A stretch of 64,000 nucleotides of DNA from Streptomyces sp. NBC_00443 (GCF_036014175.1 NZ_CP107917.1:5394001-5458000), one strand, 5' to 3'. Shown: positions 8,279-17,796, counted from the stretch's first letter. Notes: generated by a model from the sequence alone, not told the origin. A program made the numbers and translations.

Positions 8279-8727
8279 CGCCACGTCTCCCTCTGCCCCG
8301 TACCCCGGTTGCCCGACTCCCGCTTGCCCGACTCCCGCTTGGCGTCCACCTCGGCCTCCTTGCGGATGCGGTCCGCGAGCGGGTCGACGTAACGCCGGGC
8401 GGTGTGCTCGTACAGCCATATCGCCAGCCAGGTGACCGGCAGTTGGAGCAGCGCGAGCAGCAGGCCTGCGGGCAGGCCGTCGGAGACCGTGCTCGACATG
8501 AACCCGGGCGCGAACGCGGACAGGATCAGGAAGAGGGTGAAGTAGCCGAGTGCGGTGAGCGTCGCCACGCGCCGCTGCCAGCGGTAGGCAGTGCGCAGGA
8601 TCCGCAGGTCACGGTGGTGCCCGAGGGGTGGGTGATCGGGGGTTCGGTGCTGTGGGGGTGGGGGTGGTTGCGGCGGGTCGGGGGTTCGCCAGGGGTACCC
8701 GGCGTATGGGTCGTACGGGGAGGACAT
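8275..8727 (-). CDS. DUF485 membrane protein, symporter partner
   Basis: This 150-residue protein has a proline-rich cytoplasmic N-terminus (about residues 1-40), then the DUF485 domain with two transmembrane helices (YFTLFLILSAFAPGFM and LLLALLQLPVTWLAIWLY) and a charged tail. DUF485 proteins are almost always encoded just before SSS-family acetate/pyruvate symporters and are thought to help their assembly or activity. Here the stop overlaps the symporter start (ATGA), so the two are translationally coupled. The ATG has an AAGGAG site eight bases upstream. The C-terminal tail repeats RESGKRESGNRG and looks poorly conserved. Confidence 0.88.
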   Translation of the reverse strand: MSSPYDPYAGYPWRTPDPPQPPPPPQHRTPDHPPLGHHRDLRILRTAYRWQRRVATLTALGYFTLFLILSAFAPGFMSSTVSDGLPAGLLLALLQLPVTWLAIWLYEHTARRYVDPLADRIRKEAEVDAKRESGKRESGNRGTGQRETWR

Positions 8728-8952
8728 CCCGGTGCTCCTTGCGTGACTCGGGTCCGGTGCGGCGGACCGCAGGGAGTGTGGGGGGCGGGCGAGCCACGCA
8801 CGTTACTTCGGAGTACCTATCGAACGCGAGGGTTTCGTCAAACTGAGTGGTCGGTATGCGCTTCCTTCACCGAACCGTGTCTGACCTGCAGTGTTACCGC
8901 CGTTAACTCGGACTTTTGAGTCGACTGTGAGCTACAGCAGGCGACGGCTGTG

Positions 8953-9459
8953 CTACTTCAGGTGAACCAGCGCGTCAGACGAGCGCCGATAGCGGACCCC
9001 GGGCCGCTCATTGATGGTGACGTCCTCCACGGCGGTGAAACCGTTCCTCTCCAGGACGGTCCGGGAGGCGAGGTTGTCCAGGGTGGTGATGGCGACCAGC
9101 GACGTCAGTCCGTAGGCCGTCGCCGCCATCCGGCACACCTGCGCCACCGCCGCCGTGGCGACGCCCTTGCCGGCCGCCCGTTCGCCGACGCGGTACCCGA
9201 GTTCGGCGCAGCCGTCCTCGGCGTCCAGCAGGTTGATCCGCCCGACGATGCGCCCTTCGTCGTCCAGCACGAGATGGAAATGGCAGATTCCGGCTTCCTG
9301 TTCGGCCAGCAGGGCCTGGTGTCTGGCGGCGAACCCGGCGGCTTCGAAGTACGGGTCGCCGCGGTCCGGGATCGTACGCGCGAAGTACTCCCGGTTCTCC
9401 GCCTCGAAGGCGAGGAGGGCGGGCGCGTGATCGGCGTGCAGGCGTTCGAGGGTCAGCAT
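8953..9459 (-). CDS. GNAT-family N-acetyltransferase (RimJ/RimL-like)
   Basis: This 168-residue cytoplasmic enzyme belongs to the GNAT superfamily, which moves an acetyl group from acetyl-CoA to an amine. The N-terminus (LERLHADHAPALLAFEAENREYF) and the acceptor-loop region match RimJ/RimL-type enzymes that modify protein N-termini or small molecules. The acetyl-CoA site is seen as GYRVGERAAGKGVATAAVAQV, followed by the ASRTVLERNGF helix that closes the fold. Upstream of the ATG a TACCCT hexamer ends seven bases before the start, suggesting a leaderless message. The substrate is unknown. It stands alone, with its 3' end facing the intergenic space before the DUF485 gene. Confidence 0.88.
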   Translation of the reverse strand: MLTLERLHADHAPALLAFEAENREYFARTIPDRGDPYFEAAGFAARHQALLAEQEAGICHFHLVLDDEGRIVGRINLLDAEDGCAELGYRVGERAAGKGVATAAVAQVCRMAATAYGLTSLVAITTLDNLASRTVLERNGFTAVEDVTINERPGVRYRRSSDALVHLK

Positions 9460-9559
9460 GACGGACAGGGTATGGGTCCACCCGCGGTACCACCGGGCGT
9501 CCGGAGGAGGGGACTCCGGGGCGACGCCCGGTCAGGGGCCGCTGCCTAGCGTCCTTTGT

Positions 9560-10753
9560 ATGAACCGATCACGCTTCCTGGCCGTCGCCGCATCCGCCGT
9601 CCTCGCGCTCGTGCCCGCCCTGACCCTGCCCGCTGTCGCCGCGCGGCCCGCGTCCGCCGCGTCTGACCTTGCCGACTCCGCAGCCTCCACCAATCCCGCC
9701 GAGTCGGCCCGACTCCCGGGTCCCACCGGCCTGCACGCCGTCGGCCGCAGCACCCTGCACCTCGTCGACCACGACCGCCCGGACCCCTGGGTGCCGTCCG
9801 CCGGCGCCCGTCAGCTGATGGTGTCCATGTACTACCCCGCCCGCCCCGGCACGGGCGGAGCGACGGCTCCCTACATGACCACCGAAGAGGCCCGTCTGCT
9901 GCTGGAGTTGAGGGTCCCGGACGCCACGGTCCCCCCGGAGGTGATCAGTGGTGTACGCACCTGGGCGCACAAGGATGCCCGTCCGGCGCACGGCCGGTTC
10001 CCGCTTGTCGTGCTCTCGCCCGGGTTCACGTTGCCGCGCGCGACCCTGACCGGTCTCGCCGAGGACCTCGCAAGCCGCGGATACGTCGTCGCGCTGGTCG
10101 ACCACCCGTACGAGAACGCCGGTACGACCCTCCCCGACGGGCGGACGCTGCCCTGCACCATCTGCGACGAGTTCTCCTCGATCGGCGGTTCGACCGACGG
10201 TTCGGCCGTCGCGACGAGCCGTGCCGAGGACGTCTCCTTCGTGCTCGACCGGCTGACGGGGCGGCACCCTGCGTGGCCGCACGCGCGCGTGATCGACGCG
10301 AAGCGGATCGGCATGGCCGGGCACTCCATCGGCGGCAGCGCCGCCGCCGCGACGATGGCCGCCGACGCGCGCGTACGGGCCGGCGTGAACATGGACGGCA
10401 CCTTCTTCTTCCCGGTGCCCGCCGGGGGACTCGACGGCCGGCCCTTCCTGATGATCGGGGCCGAGAACAGGCCCCCGCTCGACACGACCTGGGACGAGAC
10501 CTGGGCCGAACTCGACGGCTGGAAGCGGTGGCTGACCTTCGACGGAGCCGACCACGGCTCGTTCACGGACGTACCCCTGCTCGGGGAGCTCATCGGCATC
10601 CCCGACACCGTGCCGCTGCCCTACGGGCGTTCCCTGGCCCTCACGCGCGCGTACGTCGCCGCGTTCTTCGACCTGCACCTGAAGGGCGTCCCGCAGACCG
10701 TCCTCGACGGGCCGTCACCGGCCAACCCCGAGGTCACCGTCCGTCTTCCCTGA
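9560..10753 (+). CDS. Secreted alpha/beta hydrolase, PAF-acetylhydrolase-like lipase
   Basis: This 397-residue protein has a clear signal peptide (basic start, hydrophobic core to about residue 28, then an Ala-rich cleavage region). The mature part resembles the platelet-activating-factor acetylhydrolase/lipase group of alpha/beta hydrolases. The nucleophile elbow is G-H-S-I-G-G at about residues 254-259, with an oxyanion-type VVLSPGF strand earlier and a C-terminal GADHGSF that supplies the likely catalytic His. It should hydrolyse ester lipids outside the cell. There is no ribosome site; TAGCGT at 9547-9552 ends seven bases before the ATG, fitting a leaderless transcript. The 3' end overlaps the convergent MFS gene by 39 bases. 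Confidence 0.85.
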   Translation: MNRSRFLAVAASAVLALVPALTLPAVAARPASAASDLADSAASTNPAESARLPGPTGLHAVGRSTLHLVDHDRPDPWVPSAGARQLMVSMYYPARPGTGGATAPYMTTEEARLLLELRVPDATVPPEVISGVRTWAHKDARPAHGRFPLVVLSPGFTLPRATLTGLAEDLASRGYVVALVDHPYENAGTTLPDGRTLPCTICDEFSSIGGSTDGSAVATSRAEDVSFVLDRLTGRHPAWPHARVIDAKRIGMAGHSIGGSAAAATMAADARVRAGVNMDGTFFFPVPAGGLDGRPFLMIGAENRPPLDTTWDETWAELDGWKRWLTFDGADHGSFTDVPLLGELIGIPDTVPLPYGRSLALTRAYVAAFFDLHLKGVPQTVLDGPSPANPEVTVRLP

Positions 10754-12274
10754 GCCGTCCTCGTTGAGGACCGGGAACCGTCTCGGCGCCAGCAGCAACA
10801 GCATCAGAAACGCCAGCGCCGCTGCGGCGGACGCCCCCAGATACACGGCGTGCACCGCGTCGGCGATGGCTCGCCTGGTGGCCTCCGGCGCCGCGCTGCC
10901 GGAGTCCAGGGCCCACGTCACCGAGTCCAGGTCGCCCGCCCCGCCGAGCCGCGACGCCAGCACCCCGTTGGCGACCGCGCCGAAGATCGCAGCACCGAGC
11001 GTCTGCCCCGTCTGGCGGCAGAACAGCACCGACGCCGTCGCCGTGCCCCGCTCCGACCAGCCGACCGTCGACTGCACGCCCACGATCAGCGGCAGTTGGA
11101 ACAACCCCAGCGCCGCCCCCAGCAAAAGCATCAGCAGCGTCGGCTGCCACGCCTGCCCGGGATACGGCAGGAACGGAAACGCCAGCAGGATCAGCGACGC
11201 CGTCCCGATGCCCAGCATCGCCGTGTTGCGAAAGCCGATCCTGCGGTACACGTGCTGGCTGAGCGCCGCCGACACCGGCCAGCTCAACGTCCACACGGAC
11301 AGCACGAATCCGGCCGCCACCGGCGCCAGACCGAGCACCGACTGGGCGTACGTCGGCAGGAACACGGCCGGCGCCACCATCAGCAGCCCCAGCGCGCCCA
11401 GTGCCAGGTTCACCGCAGCGATCGTCCGGCGCCGCCACACCCACCCGGGGATGATCGGGTCGGCCGCCCGGCGCTCCACGATCACCACGACCGCCGCGAG
11501 CACAAGTCCCGTGGCGAACAAGGCGATCGACGGCACCGACAGCCACGGCCACGCCACCCCGCCCTGCACCAGCGCCGTCAGCAGCACGCCCCCGCACGCG
11601 AACACCGCCAGCGCGCCCGCCCAGTCGACACGCACGCGCCTGGCCGTCGTATCCGCACGCGCGTCCTTCGCGCGCTGCGGCTCGTGCAGGTACCGCACGA
11701 TCAGCCACAACGCCACTGCCCCGATGGGCAGGTTGATCAGGAAGATCCAGCGCCAGTCCGCGTACGTCGCCAGGACCCCGCCCACCCCGGGACCGGCCAC
11801 GGCCGAGACCGCCCACACCGTCGACAGCTTGGACTGTATTCTCGGGCGCTCCTTGAGCGGGTACAGATCGGCGGCCAGCGTCTGCACCGTCCCCTGAAGG
11901 GCCCCGCCGCCCAGCCCCTGCACGATCCGGAACGCGATCAGCGCCCCCATGTTCCAGGCCACCGCGCACAGCAGCGACCCCAGCAGGAACAGCGCCGCGC
12001 CCGCGATCAGCACCGGCTTGCGGCCGAAGGTGTCGGAGAGCTTGCCGTAGACCGGGAGGGTCACCGTCACGGCCAGCAGATAGCCGGAGAACAGCCAGGA
12101 GAAGACGGAGAAGCCGCCGAGGTCGCCGACGATCTGCGGTACGGCGGTGGAGACGATGGTGGCGTCGAGTGCCGCCAGCGCCATCGCGAGCATCAGGGCC
12201 GCGACCACGGCCCCCCGCTTCGGGGTTCCGGTGCGCTGAGCGGTGTCGCGTATCGCGGGTCTCGTACTGCCCAC
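10715..12274 (-). CDS. MFS drug-efflux transporter, DHA2 (EmrB/QacA) family
   Basis: This 519-residue membrane protein has about 14 transmembrane helices, the hallmark of the DHA2 drug:H+ antiporters. Motif C-like and family motifs are visible: LDATIVSTAVPQIVGDLGG in helix 1, GKLSDTFGRKPVL between helices 2 and 3, and RIVQGLGGGALQG in helix 4. It should export toxic compounds or secondary metabolites across the membrane. The GTG at 12274 is preferred to upstream ATGs because a GGAGAGG site lies about five bases before it and the extra N-terminus is unlike the family. No adjacent TetR or MarR repressor is seen. Its 3' end overlaps the convergent lipase gene. Confidence 0.87.
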   Translation of the reverse strand: MGSTRPAIRDTAQRTGTPKRGAVVAALMLAMALAALDATIVSTAVPQIVGDLGGFSVFSWLFSGYLLAVTVTLPVYGKLSDTFGRKPVLIAGAALFLLGSLLCAVAWNMGALIAFRIVQGLGGGALQGTVQTLAADLYPLKERPRIQSKLSTVWAVSAVAGPGVGGVLATYADWRWIFLINLPIGAVALWLIVRYLHEPQRAKDARADTTARRVRVDWAGALAVFACGGVLLTALVQGGVAWPWLSVPSIALFATGLVLAAVVVIVERRAADPIIPGWVWRRRTIAAVNLALGALGLLMVAPAVFLPTYAQSVLGLAPVAAGFVLSVWTLSWPVSAALSQHVYRRIGFRNTAMLGIGTASLILLAFPFLPYPGQAWQPTLLMLLLGAALGLFQLPLIVGVQSTVGWSERGTATASVLFCRQTGQTLGAAIFGAVANGVLASRLGGAGDLDSVTWALDSGSAAPEATRRAIADAVHAVYLGASAAAALAFLMLLLLAPRRFPVLNEDGSGKTDGDLGVGR

Positions 12275-12658
12275 CGGGGTCCTCTCCTGTTGCTTTCCCC
12301 TTGCACCTATCTGCCGCCGAACAGCTTCCCACTTGACCCTCACGCGGCGGGAGGGTGGAGCCTCAATGGGTCCGAGGGAGGAGACGACCCCGAGACGCTC
12401 TCCATCGAAGGGTGGAGTGCCCCTAGGGGTACCTCCGTACCAGGGGTCGGGGAGGGTTCGTACCGGCGGAGGACGAGACGCCCCGGTGTCCGTCCTTAAC
12501 CTGGCTTTACGCCGCTGGGGGGCGGCTCACCGAACCGGCGGGGGTGGGGTTTTCCCCCGCACAAGAGGGGGCTGGGCACCAGCGCGCCGGCCCCTCTCCC
12601 ACGACAAGACTGACGGTCGTAGCAGTGACCGACCGTCGCAAGACATAGGAGACATACC
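12275..12658. other. Divergent promoter region between MFS gene and ABC operon
   Basis: This 384-base gap carries the promoters of the MFS gene and the ABC transporter operon. It holds a CCCCTAGGGG palindrome (12420-12429) that overlaps a GGTAC-N4-GTACC inverted repeat (12428-12441), both possible regulator sites. A GACGGTCG/GACCGTCG imperfect inverted pair lies at about 12612-12638, just before the ABC start. No RNA gene is apparent. The operator reading is inference. Confidence 0.4.
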
Positions 12659-13447
12659 GTGACATCGGCTGTGACCATTCCCAGGCACGGGGGTACTGGA
12701 GGGCGTACGGCCGTTGCCGCGCGGGCGCGGCAGGTCGTCAAGGCGTACGGGTCGGGGGAGACCCGGGTCGTCGCTCTCGACCACGTCGACGTGGACATCG
12801 CGCGTGGCCAATTCACCGCGATCATGGGCCCCTCGGGGTCCGGCAAGTCCACCCTGATGCACTGCCTCGCCGGGCTCGACACCGTCACCGGCGGCCAGAT
12901 CTACCTCGACGAGACCGAGATCACCGGGCTCAAGGACAAGAAGCTCACGCAGCTGCGCCGGGACCGGATCGGCTTCATCTTCCAGGCGTTCAACCTGCTG
13001 CCGACGCTCAACGCCCTCGAGAACATCACGCTGCCCATGGACATCGCCGGCCGCAAGCCCGACCGGGCCTGGCTGGGACGTGTCGTCGACACCGTGGGGC
13101 TCTCCGACCGGCTCAAGCACCGGCCCACCCAGCTCTCCGGCGGCCAGCAACAGCGTGTCGCCGTCGCCCGTGCGCTCGCCGCGCGGCCGGAGATCATCTT
13201 CGGTGACGAGCCGACCGGAAACCTCGACTCACGCGCGGGCGCCGAAGTCCTCGGCTTCCTGCGGCGGTCCGTCGACGAGCTCGGGCAGACCATCGTGATG
13301 GTCACGCACGACCCCGTCGCCGCCTCGTACGCGGACCGGGTGCTGTACCTCGCCGACGGGCGCATCGTCGACGAGATGTACAAGCCGACCGCCGAGGCCG
13401 TCCTGGACCGTATGAAGGACTTCGACGCCCGGGGACGTACGTCATGA
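12659..13447 (+). CDS. ABC transporter ATP-binding protein (MacB/LolD type), system 1
   Basis: This 262-residue ATPase drives an FtsX-type permease. It carries Walker A GPSGSGKST (about residues 59-67), the Q-loop FQAFNLLPTL, the signature LSGGQQQRVAVARAL, Walker B IIFGDEPTGNLDS and the switch His in MVTHDP. These are the features of the MacB/LolD group, which move lipids, peptides or antibiotics or act in mechanotransmission rather than classical uptake. The GTG start has a TAGGAGA site six bases before it. The stop overlaps the permease start (ATGA). The protein is strikingly like the ATPase at 42940-43710, sharing long identical stretches around all motifs and the same DARGRTS-type ending. 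Confidence 0.92.
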   Translation: MTSAVTIPRHGGTGGRTAVAARARQVVKAYGSGETRVVALDHVDVDIARGQFTAIMGPSGSGKSTLMHCLAGLDTVTGGQIYLDETEITGLKDKKLTQLRRDRIGFIFQAFNLLPTLNALENITLPMDIAGRKPDRAWLGRVVDTVGLSDRLKHRPTQLSGGQQQRVAVARALAARPEIIFGDEPTGNLDSRAGAEVLGFLRRSVDELGQTIVMVTHDPVAASYADRVLYLADGRIVDEMYKPTAEAVLDRMKDFDARGRTS

Positions 13448-16014
13448 CCGTCCTGAAGACCTCGATGCGCAACTTCTTCGCGCACAAGGGGCGCATGGCC
13501 CTCTCGGCCGTGGCGGTGCTCCTGTCGGTCGCCTTCGTGTGCGGCACGCTCGTGTTCACCGACACGATGAACACCACCTTCGACAAGCTCTTCGCCGTCA
13601 CCTCCTCCGACGTCACCGTCAGCCCCAAGGACGCCGAGGACGAGGACAACGGCGGTGGCACGGGCAAGCCCGCCTCGCTGCCCGCCTCGGCCGTCGAGCA
13701 GGTCACGGCCGTCGACGGCGTCAAGAGGGCGGAGGGCGCGGTCGCCTCGACGAGCGTGACCGTCGTCAACTCCGAGAACGACAACATGGGTTCCTCCACC
13801 GGCGCGCCCACCTTCGCCGGCAACTGGACCGAGAACGACAAGAAGTCCATGGAGATCACCTCCGGGCACGCCCCGCGCGGCCCCACCGAGGTCATGGTCG
13901 ACGCGGACACCGCCGACAAGCACGACCTCAAGCTGGGCGACGAGTTGCGCACCATCGCCGCCACCGGCGACACCCGCGCGCGGATCGTCGGCATCGCCTC
14001 CTGGAAGGTCACCAACCCGGGCGCGGCCGTCGTCTACTTCGACACCGAGACCGCCCAGCGCACCCTGCTCGGCGCCACCGGCCGCTTCACGCAGGTATCC
14101 GTCACCGCGGCGGACGGCGTGAGCGACGCGCAACTCAAGCAGAACGTCGCACAGTCCCTGGACGGCACGTACAAGATCCAGACGGCCAGGGAGACCGCCG
14201 ACGAGAACCGCAAGGACGTCAGCGCGTTCATGGACGTCATCAAGTACGCCATGCTCGGCTTCGCCGGGATCGCGTTCCTCGTCGGCATCTTCCTGATCAT
14301 CAACACCTTCTCGATGCTGGTCGCCCAGCGCACCCGCGAGATCGGCCTGATGCGGGCGATCGGCTCCTCCCGCCGGCAGGTCAACCGGTCCGTGCTGGTG
14401 GAGGCGCTGCTGCTGGGCTTCGTCGGCTCCGTCCTCGGAGTGGGCGCCGGCGTCGGCATCGCGGTCGGCCTGATGAAGCTCATGTCGATGGCCGGCATGA
14501 ACCTCTCCACAGACGACCTCACGGTCAAGGTCACGACCCCCGTGGTCGGCCTGATCCTCGGCGTCGTGGTGACGGTGCTGGCCGCCTACCTCCCGGCCCG
14601 CCGCGCCGGCAAGGTCTCCCCGATGGCCGCCCTGCGCGACGCCGGCACTCCGGCCGACGGCAAGGCGGGCCTGATCCGCGGTCTGATCGGACTGGTTCTG
14701 ACGGGCGCGGGCGTCTTCGCCCTCTACGCGGCCGCCACCGCCGACAAGGCGAGCGACGGCGCTCTGATGCTGGGCGGCGGCGTGGTGCTGTCCCTGATCG
14801 GCTTCGTGGTCATCGGCCCGCTCCTCGCGGGCGTCGTGGTCCGCGTGATCAGTGCGGTGCTGCTGCGCGCCTTCGGCCCCGTCGGCCGCCTGGCCGAGCG
14901 CAACGCCCTGCGCAACCCGCGCCGTACCGGTGCCACGGGCGCCGCCCTGATGATCGGCCTCGCGCTGGTCGCCTGTCTGTCGGTGGTCGGCTCCTCGATG
15001 GTCGCCTCGGCGACGAGCGAGCTGGACAAGTCGGTGGGCGCGGACTTCATCGTCATGCCGCAACAGGGGCTGATCGTGGCGCAGGCCGAGAAGGCCATGC
15101 AGCAGACGCCGGGCCTCGCCCACGTCACCCGCAACAAGGAGATCGACGCCACCCTGACCTCGCCGGACGGAAAGACCGACGACTCCGGGCTCACGGCCGC
15201 CGACCCGACGTACGCCGAGGACCTGCGCCGTGCGACCACGGAGGGCACCCTGTCCGCCGCCTACGGCAAGGACGCCATGTCGGTCGGCTCCGACTACGCC
15301 AAGAAGCACGGCGTGCGGGTCGGCGACACCATCACGGTCGCCTTCAAGGGCGGCGAGACGGCGAAGCTGAAGGTCGCGGCGATCACGAAGGACGACACCG
15401 CCTTCGACCAGGGCGCGCGCTACATCAGCATGGAGACCGTGCAGAAGTACCTCCCCGCCGACCGGATCCCGCAGAGCCAGATCATGTTCGGCAAGGCGAA
15501 GGAGGGCCAGGAGGACGCGGCGTACGCGGCCCTGAAGAAGTCGCTGCACGACTACCCGCAGTACCAGGTCCGCGACCAGACCGACTACAAGGAGGAGCTG
15601 AAGGACCAGATGGGCCAGCTCCTGAACATGGTCTACGGCCTGCTCGCCCTGGCGATCATCGTCGCGGTGCTGGGCGTGGTGAACACCCTGGCCCTGTCGG
15701 TGGTGGAACGCACCCGCGAGATCGGCCTGATGCGCGCCATCGGCCTCTCCCGCCGCCAGCTGCGCCGCATGATCCGCATGGAGTCCGTGGTGATCGCCCT
15801 GTTCGGCGCCCTGCTGGGTCTCGGGCTCGGCATGGGCTGGGGCGCGACGGCCCAGCGGCTGCTCGCTCTGGAGGGCCTGAACGTCCTCGACATCCCGTGG
15901 CCGACGATCATCGGGGTCTTCATCGGCTCGGCCTTCGTGGGCCTGTTCGCGGCCCTGGTGCCGGCGTTCCGGGCGGGCCGGATGAACGTACTCAACGCGA
16001 TCGCGACCGAATAG
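13444..16014 (+). CDS. FtsX-like ABC permease, system 1
   Basis: This 856-residue permease has the duplicated MacB/FtsX layout: an N-terminal membrane helix (about residues 17-38), a large extracellular domain, a three-helix FtsX core at about 262-395, a middle helix pair, a second extracellular domain (about 520-700), and a final FtsX core at about 715-845. The twice-repeated VAQRTREIGLMRAIGSSRRQ and VERTREIGLMRAIGLSRRQ motifs are the coupling helices that contact the ATPase. Together with the upstream ATPase it forms an exporter or extrusion system; the substrate is not readable. It is translationally coupled to the ATPase. A strong hairpin follows the gene. Confidence 0.9.
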   Translation: MTVLKTSMRNFFAHKGRMALSAVAVLLSVAFVCGTLVFTDTMNTTFDKLFAVTSSDVTVSPKDAEDEDNGGGTGKPASLPASAVEQVTAVDGVKRAEGAVASTSVTVVNSENDNMGSSTGAPTFAGNWTENDKKSMEITSGHAPRGPTEVMVDADTADKHDLKLGDELRTIAATGDTRARIVGIASWKVTNPGAAVVYFDTETAQRTLLGATGRFTQVSVTAADGVSDAQLKQNVAQSLDGTYKIQTARETADENRKDVSAFMDVIKYAMLGFAGIAFLVGIFLIINTFSMLVAQRTREIGLMRAIGSSRRQVNRSVLVEALLLGFVGSVLGVGAGVGIAVGLMKLMSMAGMNLSTDDLTVKVTTPVVGLILGVVVTVLAAYLPARRAGKVSPMAALRDAGTPADGKAGLIRGLIGLVLTGAGVFALYAAATADKASDGALMLGGGVVLSLIGFVVIGPLLAGVVVRVISAVLLRAFGPVGRLAERNALRNPRRTGATGAALMIGLALVACLSVVGSSMVASATSELDKSVGADFIVMPQQGLIVAQAEKAMQQTPGLAHVTRNKEIDATLTSPDGKTDDSGLTAADPTYAEDLRRATTEGTLSAAYGKDAMSVGSDYAKKHGVRVGDTITVAFKGGETAKLKVAAITKDDTAFDQGARYISMETVQKYLPADRIPQSQIMFGKAKEGQEDAAYAALKKSLHDYPQYQVRDQTDYKEELKDQMGQLLNMVYGLLALAIIVAVLGVVNTLALSVVERTREIGLMRAIGLSRRQLRRMIRMESVVIALFGALLGLGLGMGWGATAQRLLALEGLNVLDIPWPTIIGVFIGSAFVGLFAALVPAFRAGRMNVLNAIATE

Positions 16015-16040
16015 CCACCGCACACGGGGGTTGCGGGGGA

Positions 16041-16079
16041 CGGGCCCGGTCCGAAGGCGACACCTTCGGACCGGGCCCG
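16041..16079. terminator. Bidirectional hairpin terminator
   Basis: A perfect 17-bp stem (arms starting CGGGCCCGGTCCGAAGG) with a five-base loop lies between the convergent permease and DUF2079 genes. There is no T tract, as is common for Streptomyces terminators. Confidence 0.75.
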
Positions 16080-16115
16080 GACGTGTGCTGGGGGCGCCCC
16101 CTGCTGCCGCGCCCG

Positions 16116-17567
16116 CTATCCCGTCCGGCGTTCCAGGAGTACGACTCCGTAGGCGGTGCCCTTGATCGTGTACCGGGCGTCGGGGTGCAGGGTGCGGGCG
16201 TAGGCCTCGACATCGCGGTAGCGCTTGCGGGAGTTGTCGAGGGCGATGAAGTCTGGCTCGATGCCGCGCGTGTTGGTGACCCAGAAGACGCGGCAGCGCG
16301 AGGTGAGCCGGCTGATCGGGGCGATGTTCGCCTCGACGGAGGCGCCGTCCGGAACCGTGCCCAGCAGCCGCTCGACGGCACTCACGCGCGCGGGCTTGCG
16401 ATAGATCTCCCCCTCGGCCAGCGCGGACAGCGGCAGCGAGGTGGTCAGCGCGACCGAGGCCGCGGCGACGGCGGCCGGCAGGTGCTCGACGTACGACCGC
16501 AGCCACGCGCGCGGGCTGTGCCGGGTGGTGTCGAGGGCGTCGACAAGTGCGAGGGTGACTACGGGCATGAGGACGGCGCTGTAGTGCCAGTCGGTGCCCC
16601 AGTACTGCGAGTAGGAGGAGACGAAACGCCAGCCGACGGTGGGCAGGGCGATGAGCAGGATCGGGGACCGCAGCGCGAGCAGCCCGGTGGTGGGGATGAG
16701 CAGCCAGCACAGCGTGCGGAGCTTGGTGTCGAGGCCGTCGAGGGGTCCGCCGCCGCCGGACTCGCTCACCTTGTTCCAGTAGTCGTAGGTGCCGGCGGAG
16801 TTGAAGCTCGGTATCACCAGGAGCAGCGTGAGAGCGACGGCCACCACGCCGAACACGGCGACGCCGAGTGCGTACCGGAACGCGCGCGGCGAGAGGTGGC
16901 GGGCCCGCCAGGCGACGACCAGGGCGAGGGCAGTGACGGTGAACCCCAGGTCCTCCTTCACGAGGACGAGCGGAACCGCCCACAGCAGAGCGGCGCGCCA
17001 GCGCTGCCCGAGAAGCGCCTCGAGGCTGAAGGCGATGAGGGGGACGGCGAAGCAGATCTCGTGGAAGTCGAAGTCGACGGCCTGCTGAAGCCCCCACGAC
17101 AGCCCGTACGCGATACCGATCGCGAGCCCCCGCCGCCGCCCGAGCAGCCGCGCCGCGGCGCGCGTGACGGGCACGGCGGAAAGCGCGAACAGCGCCGCCT
17201 GCGCGACGAGCAGGGTCACCGACGACGGGAAGACCCGGTACACCGGCGCCAGCAGCACGGTCACCGGGCTGAAGTGATCCCCCAGGATGTTGAATCCCGG
17301 CCCCTTCAGATCGGCGACGGGCGCCTGAAGATGCGCATACGACCGGATGACCTGCTCGAATATCCCCAGATCCCACGACCGCTGACCCAGATGCCGATAA
17401 CGACCGACCGAAACGACCGCATACCCGACGAACAGCACGACAGCGAGCACCCAGGGATCCCGCCGTCCGGGATCGGGCTGCACGCGCCCCGGCTCGCGCG
17501 GGGCGGACGCCGGTATGTGGGGGTCCGAGGACGTGTCCCGGGTCGGGGAGGTGGCGGGGGTGGGCAT
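16116..17567 (-). CDS. DUF2079 polytopic membrane protein
   Basis: This 483-residue membrane protein matches the DUF2079 family. After a proline-rich cytoplasmic N-terminus it has about 9-10 transmembrane helices up to residue 375, then an extracellular C-terminal domain of about 110 residues. Conserved cues are SWDLGIFEQVIRSY, NILGDHFSP (with the acidic residue typical of GT-C-like membrane enzymes), and HEICFAVPLIAFSLEA. The layout resembles GT-C glycosyltransferases, so a polyprenol-linked sugar transferase is possible, but no activity is established for the family. The ATG at 17567 follows a TAAGGT site. The gene is convergent with the ABC operon and is followed by the hairpin at 16041-16079. 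Confidence 0.85.
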   Translation of the reverse strand: MPTPATSPTRDTSSDPHIPASAPREPGRVQPDPGRRDPWVLAVVLFVGYAVVSVGRYRHLGQRSWDLGIFEQVIRSYAHLQAPVADLKGPGFNILGDHFSPVTVLLAPVYRVFPSSVTLLVAQAALFALSAVPVTRAAARLLGRRRGLAIGIAYGLSWGLQQAVDFDFHEICFAVPLIAFSLEALLGQRWRAALLWAVPLVLVKEDLGFTVTALALVVAWRARHLSPRAFRYALGVAVFGVVAVALTLLLVIPSFNSAGTYDYWNKVSESGGGGPLDGLDTKLRTLCWLLIPTTGLLALRSPILLIALPTVGWRFVSSYSQYWGTDWHYSAVLMPVVTLALVDALDTTRHSPRAWLRSYVEHLPAAVAAASVALTTSLPLSALAEGEIYRKPARVSAVERLLGTVPDGASVEANIAPISRLTSRCRVFWVTNTRGIEPDFIALDNSRKRYRDVEAYARTLHPDARYTIKGTAYGVVLLERRTG

Positions 17568-17661
17568 GGGGGGACCTTACGCGGTACGCGCGTTCGGGCC
17601 TTCGCCCGCCCGTGCGAGTCGGTCACTTCCCCGGCGGACGTGTGAGGCGCCGGTCCGTGGG

Positions 17662-17762
17662 ATCCAGCCCGTCCGGCGTTTGAGGACGAGGCCCGTTCAG
17701 GGCCGAAGCGGGGTCCGGGGCGGCAGCCCCGGCGGGGTCGAAGGGGCGGAGCCCCTTCACGA
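17662..17762. repeat. Common Streptomyces intergenic repeat with hairpins
   Basis: This stretch begins with the segment CCAGCCCGTCCGGCGTTTGA (17667-17686), continues with GGACGAGGCC, and then two GC-rich hairpins: CCGGGGC-GGCA-GCCCCGG and GAAGGGGC-GGA-GCCCCTTC (17740-17758). I recognise it as a very abundant intergenic repeat of Streptomyces chromosomes. A near-identical copy of its first part, in inverse orientation, lies at 49905-49927. It may act as a terminator and sits between the divergent DUF2079 and mfd genes. Confidence 0.7.
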
Positions 17763-17796
17763 CGTCACGTCAACGCCGGTGACCAGAGAACGGACG

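Noticed and set aside
8728..8952. Possible small gene between the DUF485 and acetyltransferase genes
   Set aside because: No frame has a ribosome site and family-like composition; only promoter-like sequence is expected here.
12901..17376. Very long minus-strand open frame (1491 codons) opposite the ABC operon
   Set aside because: It is the mirror of GC-rich coding sequence on the plus strand and the DUF2079 gene, with no ribosome site and with repetitive Arg/Gly/His composition.
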